A DNA stretch of 6,430 nucleotides, from positions 1 through 6,430 of the forward strand of contig PIYH01000078.1 of NCBI GenBank assembly GCA_003601695.1. Reading direction: 5' to 3'. The notes below the pieces were generated by a model that was not told where the DNA came from, did not search any database, and was given only the letters and a program-made list of their open reading frames with translations. Source of the DNA: Candidatus Bathyarchaeota archaeon. Its GTDB lineage: Archaea; Thermoproteota; Bathyarchaeia; Bathyarchaeales; DTEX01. The position numbers and the translations under genes are program-made. Within the stretch, counting starts at the first letter, position 1. The number at the start of each line of letters is the position of its first letter. Of this stretch, positions 1-5,825 are shown one piece after another.

Positions 1-3000
1 TCAAGGGTCTTCGCTAGCTGTGGAAGCCTTGAGATATAGGCTGGATGCCCGAGAATAGAGAAATACTCTTTGTATCGGTTAGCTAAATACTCTCTTGCTT
101 TCTCCTCCCATTCAACATCATCCTCACAGTCAAGCTTCATTCTGAGAACTTTACGGAGATCCTCAATTACTTTAGATCTTATCTCTCTAGGCATCCCGAA
201 AGCATCCATTATCTCATCGGAGGTCTTCTCGTTCACAGCAGCGAGGATTATAGCGTTTAACAGCGAGAACTCCTTCGGCACGCAGAAACCTCCATAAGTC
301 TCACCAGTGGGTAGAACTATTCTGTCGCCCCTCATGTTCCATTGATCTCTGAAGAACTCGAAGTCTCCAAGTCCGAGAGCGTCGATATTAGCACCAGCTA
401 TTAATGAGAGGTAGAAGACTCCTCCCCTAGAGAAAGAGTTCTCTCCAACTTTGAGAAACTCAGCTAGATCCGGAGCTTCAACAGCCACTACTCCCGCCCT
501 ATTATAAAGGCCGTAAAGAGACTTCCCAGCGTTGAGGGATTCCCTGTCACATCCGCCAACCCACTTTGGAGTATCTCTTACGCTACGAACTTCCTCAGGT
601 CCAAGATCAACCCTGCTTGGGGTATATAGAAGATTAAACTTTTTATATGGTCCAGCGGCATCATATCGGAATCTCGGATTGTTAAGTTCATGAGATAAAT
701 TATTCTCGGCTATTATCTCCCTTCTAGCTGTTACTACTGCTAATGCTCTATCGAGGCGCCACTTCAGATACTTCCAGACGTCACCTGCCAAATTGAGTGA
801 TTCAAGAACTCTCTGTCTAGCCTCGGACAGCATATAACTCTCTTTTTCAGCAGAGTATACTGAGTCTGAATTCACAATTGCCTTCGCAGCTTCATCCCAA
901 GATATATTGTTCTTTTCTGCATATGACCTAACCTTGCTTTCAAGCTTATTACGCGTAACAACCTTTTCAACAGCGTGACTTTCAAGCTCCGGATGCTCCT
1001 TAATGTATTTGAGAACCAAACTTGGCTCCTCAACTTTCTCGAGGTTTCTGCTCCTTAAACCAGTCTTCTCCTCATGCTCAAGCAGGAGAGCAATCTTGGA
1101 TGCCTCCAATGCGACCTCAGGATATGAAGATAGAATCTTAAGTATTCCTTTAGCTTCATCCTCCTTGTTTCCGATATGTAAGCCTTCATCTTTCATTATC
1201 TGGAAGAGGTCTCCCTCCATATCGAGCTCCTTAATGAGTTTCCGACCTATAGTCACAAACTTCTTCCTGTAATCTTCAACTCTTTTCCGCACTTTCTTCT
1301 CTAAACCATAAAATCTTGAAACGTTAAAGAGAGCCATAGTCTCCTCAAGCCAGTTTCTAACGTTAATTTGAGTCTCACCAGGTCCAAGCGTAGTAAGCAC
1401 ATGAACGCTTGGAAGATTCCTCCTTCTCTTATAGGCTAACCTTCTCAGATTCTCCGCTCTATCTTTTAATCCATACCTTTCGATAGATAATCTCAAAATC
1501 AGAGATGGAGAAGCTTGTTTAGAGCTTATCTCCTTAAGAACAGCTGCGACTAAGTTGCCTTCACCCTCATCTTCCCGTATAATCATCCTCAAAGCTTTCA
1601 TTCTGCTTGTTCTATCGCAACTTTGCTTCTTCGCCACTTCAACGCACAAGTTGAAGTATGTGTCCTCAACGAGAGCAGCTAGATTAGCGACTTCATCAGC
1701 TAGGTTATGATTCATAATTACTTTTCTGGCAGCTTCCTCGCGACTTAAATGATATTCTTCAGCAACTCTCTCAACTTCTTCTCTCAATTTAAATAGATCT
1801 ACCAGAATCTCTCTTGCGATCGATATGTGCTCAAGCGCCATAACCTCCTCAACATTAAGCGCCCAGTCTTCAGCATGCCGTCTGAACATCTCCTCCAGCA
1901 TTGAACGCTGAACCCAAACCTCAACTTTATATCTACCACCCTCAACGGGGACGATTCGATATGCACAGTACGCTGGCAACGCCTCAACCCAATCGTCACA
2001 CTTTCTCAGCCAAGCATGGAGGTTAGGAGTTGTGTAGAAGTTACGTCCTCCCTCCCTGATCAACTCGTGAACTTCTTCATCCTCGCCGAAGAATGGATCC
2101 ATTAGCTCATTTAGGGTACCTATATTGATTGACCCCGTGCTTGAGATTCTTTGGAAGAATACTATGAACGCGGGGTCGATCTTTGGAGCGTCGCAGATAG
2201 CACTTTCAAGATGAGAAATAGCCTCGCGTAAAATGTTAATCTTCCTTATCGCCTCATCCCTATCCCTACTTATCTGCTCCCACGTTGAACTAGAGCCTTC
2301 AGCCTTCCTTCTCTCCTCAGCTATTCTCCGACTCTCTATGGACTGGGCTCTATCCAACGCTTCCATGATAGATGATTCTAAGTCTCTGATGCCCTTTTTT
2401 AATTTCTCAATGGCTCCTTCGCATCGAGCTTCAGGAATAATCTCCTCCGCCTTAAGATTTATGACCCGCTGTATCTCTCCATTTAGCAATTCAAAATCGA
2501 AATTCTTCTTTTTCAAGTATTCAGTTTCAAAATCGATTCTTAAGCTTCTAAATGTCTTCTCAAGGTTATCTATTGCTGGACGTATATATCTGCATTCTAG
2601 AACCTTAGAGTTTGCAAGCATGAGTGCTTCTATATAAAAGGCTCTGCTGAACCTTCCCGAGACTAAGCGGACGCCCTTCTCATGAAGTATATCTGCCACG
2701 CGTTCAGCATTAGCAGAATCCAGGGGTTCATAGTAAGTCTCTCTGATCACATTGTATATTCTTCTTCTAAGCGATGTTAGATCCTTCTCCTCAAGTAGAG
2801 CCGCCCTGACTTTTTCAGCATTGTATGGCAACTCTATTAACGTTCGACTTCTCAGCCAAGATGCTAACCTACGCTTCTCTTTCTCTAGCTTTCCAGCTGA
2901 ATCCTCAAGAAATCTAAGGAAAACATTACCAGCATCGACATTCCTTCCGAAAAGGATATGCTTAAGCCTATGAACTTGACTCTCCTCGAGGTTTTCGTAA

Positions 3001-3491
3001 AACTCGACAGTTTTCATCAGCGAATCAGTCTCTTCAAGCCCGGAGAGACGGCAGAACTCATTGAAGAGAGATACTGCGTAAAGAACTGGAAGGCCGTTTC
3101 TATCCTTTTCTTTAATCTCACCATAAATATTAACATCAACTCTGATGACTTTATTATCTCTCTCAGTAAACAAGTCCAAAACATATTCATGGTCGCTCAG
3201 GAAGAGAACAGGTATGTTAGATCCTGCAATCTTGGAGATAACATCCCTTACCACTTTAATGTTAGATTTCGCTAATAACTTTAAGCCTTCTCCGAGAGCC
3301 CTATTTACTCCATTAACCGCTTCTTTCAGAACCTCACTTCGAGCAACATCGTCCATAAACTTAAAATCGCTTATTGAAGGCTTCTCTGGATCTATTAGCA
3401 TTCTCGCCGAAGCAATTAATTTACCAACTCCTCTTTTAGCCACACTAACTCCTTTATCTTCCAGATATTCCTTAACCTTAGTTATCGGCAA
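1..3491 (-). CDS. Giant uncharacterised soluble protein, partial (C-terminus beyond left edge)
   Basis: I do not recognise this protein. The frame stays open for 1163 codons from a TTG start at 3491-3489 (MPITKVKEYLEDKG...) to the window edge. TTG is the first usual start codon after the in-frame stop at 3519-3521, and GGGTGGAT lies just upstream, so the start is well supported. There is no signal peptide or evident membrane segment, which suggests a cytoplasmic protein. Residues 1-190 look like mixed alpha/beta (for example IPVLFLSDHEYVLDLF, then VIRVDVNIYGEI). Residues 358-432 are strongly charged heptad-like helix, probably coiled coil, and another charged helix lies near 560-590. Most of the rest is Glu/Lys/Arg-rich helix. 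Residues 975-1090 differ: they are rich in Gly and aromatics, with WVGGCDRESLNAGKS from W977 and LPTGETYGGFCVPKEF at 1060-1075, and may be a catalytic or ligand-binding core. No nucleotide-binding P-loop or metal-site motif is evident. The coding call is secure; the function is unknown. Confidence 0.93.
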   Translation of the reverse strand, partial: MPITKVKEYLEDKGVSVAKRGVGKLIASARMLIDPEKPSISDFKFMDDVARSEVLKEAVNGVNRALGEGLKLLAKSNIKVVRDVISKIAGSNIPVLFLSDHEYVLDLFTERDNKVIRVDVNIYGEIKEKDRNGLPVLYAVSLFNEFCRLSGLEETDSLMKTVEFYENLEESQVHRLKHILFGRNVDAGNVFLRFLEDSAGKLEKEKRRLASWLRSRTLIELPYNAEKVRAALLEEKDLTSLRRRIYNVIRETYYEPLDSANAERVADILHEKGVRLVSGRFSRAFYIEALMLANSKVLECRYIRPAIDNLEKTFRSLRIDFETEYLKKKNFDFELLNGEIQRVINLKAEEIIPEARCEGAIEKLKKGIRDLESSIMEALDRAQSIESRRIAEERRKAEGSSSTWEQISRDRDEAIRKINILREAISHLESAICDAPKIDPAFIVFFQRISSTGSINIGTLNELMDPFFGEDEEVHELIREGGRNFYTTPNLHAWLRKCDDWVEALPAYCAYRIVPVEGGRYKVEVWVQRSMLEEMFRRHAEDWALNVEEVMALEHISIAREILVDLFKLREEVERVAEEYHLSREEAARKVIMNHNLADEVANLAALVEDTYFNLCVEVAKKQSCDRTSRMKALRMIIREDEGEGNLVAAVLKEISSKQASPSLILRLSIERYGLKDRAENLRRLAYKRRRNLPSVHVLTTLGPGETQINVRNWLEETMALFNVSRFYGLEKKVRKRVEDYRKKFVTIGRKLIKELDMEGDLFQIMKDEGLHIGNKEDEAKGILKILSSYPEVALEASKIALLLEHEEKTGLRSRNLEKVEEPSLVLKYIKEHPELESHAVEKVVTRNKLESKVRSYAEKNNISWDEAAKAIVNSDSVYSAEKESYMLSEARQRVLESLNLAGDVWKYLKWRLDRALAVVTARREIIAENNLSHELNNPRFRYDAAGPYKKFNLLYTPSRVDLGPEEVRSVRDTPKWVGGCDRESLNAGKSLYGLYNRAGVVAVEAPDLAEFLKVGENSFSRGGVFYLSLIAGANIDALGLGDFEFFRDQWNMRGDRIVLPTGETYGGFCVPKEFSLLNAIILAAVNEKTSDEIMDAFGMPREIRSKVIEDLRKVLRMKLDCEDDVEWEEKAREYLANRYKEYFSILGHPAYISRLPQLAKTL

Positions 3492-3503
3492 TCGGATCCA
3501 CCC
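3492..3503 (-). promoter_or_regulatory. Ribosome binding site deciding the TTG start of the giant gene
   Basis: On the minus strand GGGTGGAT sits about 5-6 nt before the TTG at 3491. It closely matches the archaeal anti-SD target GGTGATC. Two nearby ATGs in the other frames (in TTCATGAGATATGCGG) hit stops within about ten codons, so this site supports TTG as the true start. Confidence 0.6.
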
Positions 3504-3538
3504 GCATATCTCATGAATCTAATTCCAAATTGTCTAAG

Positions 3539-3566
3539 CTATATAGATAGTGATGTTTTATTTTAA
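3539..3566 (-). promoter_or_regulatory. Candidate TATA elements for the giant gene
   Basis: Two AT-rich stretches upstream of the TTG start could be archaeal TATA boxes, read on the minus strand. CTATATAG (3546-3539) would place transcription start near 3515 and leave a leader of about 25 nt that contains the ribosome binding site. TTAAAATAAAA (3566-3556) would give a longer leader. The whole spacer is AT-rich, so the choice is weak. Confidence 0.3.
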
Positions 3567-3672
3567 CTGTACGACTTCTTAGACTAATATAAATAAATGA
3601 TCTTGAAACAAAGCTATGTTTGTCGCTTAGGATTCGCAGTAGTCTCTATATGCCAGAAGCCGAGACGGTATT

Positions 3673-4040
3673 CTATACTTTGATCAAATCTGCGTAGGCT
3701 CCCACATCCAAGAATGCTAGGATCTCTCCACGCTCAACCTTTGGAACCCTAAAATCTCTGTAGAGATTCTCGAAGTCCTAGCTACATAAGTTACCGCAGA
3801 TACGAACCTTTTCTTCCAGCGACGCAACGGCCTTATTTGCTCTAAAGAATAAAAATAGAATTTCTAAGTACTATAGAGACGCGTATAGTTGAGTCTGATT
3901 GTTCTCTCGCTGTATACGAAGAGTGGGGTTCCACGGGTCTCCACCATATGTACCGCGTCGAGATCTTCAATCTCTAAGTGTCCATCTTCATTGACTCTTA
4001 AAAACTCGCCGAAATATTTTGTATGCTTCTCGCTCAACAT
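3673..4040 (-). pseudogene. lysA: Decayed diaminopimelate decarboxylase gene (lysA relic)
   Basis: LysA is a PLP-dependent fold-type III enzyme that decarboxylates meso-diaminopimelate to lysine. Two collinear pieces survive. Piece 1 starts at ATG 4040 and ends at TAG 3866-3864 (58 codons); it contains HLEIEDLDAVHMVETRGTPL followed by FVYSERTIRLNYTRLYST, the typical LysA N-terminus (GTPLFVYSE, then RxNY). Piece 2 is in a different frame from about 3858 and contains RANKAVASLEEKVRICGNLC, a stop at 3780-3778, then RVPKVERGEILAFLDVGAY and a second stop at 3675-3673. It matches the LysA C-terminal region from the NKxxxxLEE strand through GNxC (catalytic CESxD motif) to the DxGAY motif. Roughly 250 residues are missing between the pieces, judged from the usual length near 420, including the PLP lysine, the HxGS motif and the Gly-rich phosphate loop. 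The CESxD motif is broken by the stop, and the tail after GAY is not recognisable. The relic cannot encode an active enzyme. LysA identity is firm; decay rather than sequencing error is supported by several independent lesions. Confidence 0.85.
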
Positions 4041-4047
4041 AAGCCTT

Positions 4048-4053
4048 CTCCCC
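4048..4053 (-). promoter_or_regulatory. Surviving ribosome binding site of the lysA relic
   Basis: GGGGAG on the minus strand lies 7 nt before the ATG at 4040. An in-frame TAA a few codons upstream fixes this ATG as the original start. The site is intact although the gene is dead. Confidence 0.5.
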
Positions 4054-4072
4054 GATTAAGAAGCGCCTCCTA

Positions 4073-4080
4073 TTAAAATA
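4073..4080 (-). promoter_or_regulatory. Candidate TATA box of the lysA relic
   Basis: TATTTTAA on the minus strand ends 33 nt before the relic's ATG. Transcription would begin roughly 10 nt before the start codon, close to the Shine-Dalgarno sequence. The spacing is plausible but the motif is simple AT-rich sequence. Confidence 0.35.
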
Positions 4081-4100
4081 TGCTTTAGAAATCTGGGAAT

Positions 4101-4110
4101 ATACTTAAAT
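4101..4110 (+). promoter_or_regulatory. TATA box of the PHP hydrolase gene
   Basis: ATACTTAAAT begins 35 nt and ends 26 nt before the ATG at 4136. Archaeal transcription starts about 25 nt downstream of the TATA centre, so the transcript should begin at or within a few bases of the ATG. No purine-rich Shine-Dalgarno sequence is present between the two, so a leaderless mRNA is the best reading. Confidence 0.5.
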
Positions 4111-4135
4111 TCATCTTCAGCGGTTACGATTTCTC

Positions 4136-5029
4136 ATGAATCACATATTGTTTTCCAACCCGTTCCGTACTGAAGGATCATGGATGAAAGGAAACCTACA
4201 TTCACATACGACAAACTCTGATGGAATGTTAACTCCTCCCCAGATAGTTCTGCTTTATCATTCGAGTGGGTACGATTTCCTATCGATAACTGATCATGAT
4301 AAGGTAACGAATACTGAGAATCTTAAGCGTGAAGGAATCATACTTATCCCTGGAGAGGAAATCAGCATTGGAAAACTCCATCTAGTAGCGTTCAATATAA
4401 GGAGAGAAATTAGATCCAAAGATCCAGAGGATGCGATAGAAGAGGTGAAAAGTCAAGGAGGTGAAGTAATTGTGGCGCATCCATACTGGAGCTCATTAAC
4501 AATTGGGGACCTAGAAAAGTTAGAGGGATATTTAGGAATAGAAGTTTACAATGCAACATGCGAAGTATCCGTCGCTAAAGGATACGCTAACGTTCATTGG
4601 GATACACTTCTTTCTAGAGGGAAATTAACATATGGATTCGCCGTTGACGACGTACATGTAGGAGACTTACTTCCCCGTAAGAGACCTACAGATGCATGCA
4701 AGGGATGGATAATGGTTAAGGTTAAGGAGCGAAGCTCAGAATCACTCATGGAAAGCCTAAGAAAGGGACTCTTCTACTCAACTATGGGTCCAGAGATACG
4801 TGATCTCCAAGTGGAGAATGAAATTATACGCGTTAAGTCATCACCTGCACGCATCATAAGCTTCATATCTAAGAATGGGCTTGGAAGAAGATTTTTCGCA
4901 TATGATAAGCCCTTAACCGAGGCGACATATATGGTGAAGAACGGCGAGAGCTACGTGAGGATAGAAGTTGAGGATGAAAAAGGAAGAAGAGCATGGACGA
5001 ATCCAATAATAATTTCGGGGGAAGAATAG
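4136..5029 (+). CDS. PHP-domain metal-dependent hydrolase, CehA/McbA-like
   Basis: This is a 297-residue cytoplasmic hydrolase of the PHP superfamily, whose members bind two or three metal ions in a barrel and cleave phosphoesters or related bonds. The motifs are complete and in order: GNLHSHTTNSDG (H22, H24, D29), SITDHD (H54), IPGEEIS (E74/E75), VAHPYW (H115), an NATCE strand end (139-143) and AVDDVH (D172, H174). These are the expected metal ligands, so the enzyme should be active. Residues about 210-297 form a beta-rich C-terminal domain (GPEIRDLQVENE, then SSPARIISFIS, ending EDEKGRRAWTNPIII), typical of the CehA/McbA-like branch. The ATG at 4136 is the first start after an in-frame stop at 4106-4108 and gives the usual NPF-x(6)-W-x-KGNLH lead-in. 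It is the first gene of the plus-strand series, divergent from the lysA relic and 64 nt before the phosphodiesterase start. The substrate cannot be read from the sequence; family names based on carbaryl hydrolysis should not be taken literally. Confidence 0.92.
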   Translation: MNHILFSNPFRTEGSWMKGNLHSHTTNSDGMLTPPQIVLLYHSSGYDFLSITDHDKVTNTENLKREGIILIPGEEISIGKLHLVAFNIRREIRSKDPEDAIEEVKSQGGEVIVAHPYWSSLTIGDLEKLEGYLGIEVYNATCEVSVAKGYANVHWDTLLSRGKLTYGFAVDDVHVGDLLPRKRPTDACKGWIMVKVKERSSESLMESLRKGLFYSTMGPEIRDLQVENEIIRVKSSPARIISFISKNGLGRRFFAYDKPLTEATYMVKNGESYVRIEVEDEKGRRAWTNPIIISGEE

Positions 5030-5050
5030 TTTAGGAGATAGAGAAAACGT

Positions 5051-5089
5051 CTTTTAATCATAATCATATTGTAAATATGTGGTTGAGGA
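5051..5089 (+). promoter_or_regulatory. Candidate promoter and ribosome binding site of the phosphodiesterase gene
   Basis: CTTTTAAT (5051-5058) is a possible TATA box, placing transcription start near 5080. GAGGA (5085-5089) lies 4 nt before the ATG at 5094. Together they favour the ATG at 5094 over the in-frame GTG at 5079, which would fall right at the predicted transcript end. The gene may also be read through from the PHP gene. Confidence 0.4.
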
Positions 5090-5093
5090 ATGC

Positions 5094-5798
5094 ATGATTA
5101 AGGTAACTGGGCATAGAGGAGTAGCTGGTTTAGAGCCGGAAAATACTCTTAGATCCATTCGAAGAGCTATTGAGCTGGGCGTTGATGGAGTCGAGATCGA
5201 TGTCCGCGTTACTAAAGACGGCCGCCTTGTAGTTATCCATGATGAGACTGTTGATAGAACAACTAATGGACATGGATACGTTAAGGAATTAACTTTTGAC
5301 GAAATAAGAAGACTTGACGCTGGAAAGGGTGAAAAAGTGCCGAGCCTAGAAGAGGTTCTAAAAGCTACAAGAGGCAAGGTTGAGCTACAGATTGAGCTCA
5401 AGGTTGCTGAGGCAACCGATCCCGTTCTAAGACTGATAGAGAAGGAAAACGCTGAGAGAGAGATTATTATAACTTCTTTCATGCATGACTTACTTAGAAG
5501 AGTACACGAATTCAATCCCGAACTGAGAACAGGAGCTCTCTTCTTCAATGTTGAGGAAGATATCTGCAAGAAGGCCTTAAATGTATACTCTGAAGCCATT
5601 CATGTCTATTACCGAAATATCGACGATGAACTCGTCAGACGTGCCCATGAAATGGGATTAAAGATTGAGGCGTGGAATCCAGATGAGCCGGAAGAAATGA
5701 TGAAGATGATAAAGCTCGGCGTAGATTCGATTGGAACAAATAGACCCGACATACTGCTGAATCTTCTGAGGAAGATGAAGATGCGGTGGAAAAAGTAG
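5094..5798 (+). CDS. Glycerophosphodiester phosphodiesterase (GDPD family)
   Basis: This protein likely hydrolyses glycerophosphodiesters, the head groups left by lipid breakdown, to sn-glycerol phosphate and an alcohol, using a divalent metal in a TIM barrel. Taken from ATG 5094 it is 234 residues, normal for a single-domain cytoplasmic GDPD, with no signal peptide or membrane segment. The GDPD signatures are all present: GHRG (H7, R8), PENT (15-18), VEIDVRVTKDG with metal ligands E34 and D36, VIHDETVDRTTNG with catalytic H49, LQIELK (E101, K103), ITSF (126-129), EAWN (192-195) and the closing GTNRPD (214-219). The two catalytic His and the metal-binding Glu/Asp residues are intact. GTG at 5079 would add five residues (MVEEC); the ATG is preferred because GAGGA precedes it and the family usually begins just before the HRG strand. 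It lies between a PHP hydrolase and a sugar kinase, 27 nt before the latter, so it is probably co-transcribed with at least the kinase. In an archaeon the natural substrate could be an ether-lipid head group or another phosphodiester. Confidence 0.93.
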   Translation: MIKVTGHRGVAGLEPENTLRSIRRAIELGVDGVEIDVRVTKDGRLVVIHDETVDRTTNGHGYVKELTFDEIRRLDAGKGEKVPSLEEVLKATRGKVELQIELKVAEATDPVLRLIEKENAEREIIITSFMHDLLRRVHEFNPELRTGALFFNVEEDICKKALNVYSEAIHVYYRNIDDELVRRAHEMGLKIEAWNPDEPEEMMKMIKLGVDSIGTNRPDILLNLLRKMKMRWKK

Positions 5799-5814
5799 AA
5801 TTATTCTAGTTAAT

Positions 5815-5820
5815 GGGGAT
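5815..5820 (+). promoter_or_regulatory. Ribosome binding site of the sugar kinase
   Basis: GGGGAT lies 5 nt before the ATG at 5826 and differs by one base from the archaeal consensus GGTGAT. An in-frame TAA at 5820-5822 rules out any upstream start. No convincing TATA box fits in the 27-nt gap, which supports co-transcription with the phosphodiesterase. Confidence 0.45.
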
Positions 5821-5825
5821 AATCG

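Noticed and set aside
1799..1999. A 66-codon minus-strand frame inside the giant gene
   Set aside because: It is an out-of-frame shadow; the main frame is continuous through this stretch.
2233..2637. A 134-codon plus-strand open frame
   Set aside because: It lies wholly opposite the giant minus-strand gene; its Ser/Leu/Phe-rich composition is the reverse reading of Glu/Lys/Arg-rich helices.
2958..3516. Overlapping plus-strand open frames of 105 and 123 codons opposite the start of the giant gene
   Set aside because: Both are antisense to the strongly supported reading frame with its own ribosome binding site, and neither shows a recognisable motif.
3523..3672. Possible extra gene or RNA between the giant gene and the lysA relic
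   Set aside because: It is AT-rich with no open frame of note, no tRNA-like fold and no clear repeat. It probably holds the promoter of the giant gene and the unrecognisable tail of the relic.
5079..5093. GTG start for the phosphodiesterase, adding five residues
   Set aside because: It would sit at the predicted transcript start, while the ATG at 5094 has GAGGA just upstream and fits the usual family N-terminus. It is not fully excluded.
5054..5599. A 181-codon open frame on the minus strand opposite the phosphodiesterase gene
   Set aside because: It is antisense to a gene with complete GDPD motifs, is very Ser/Thr/Leu-rich as expected of a shadow frame, and resembles no family.
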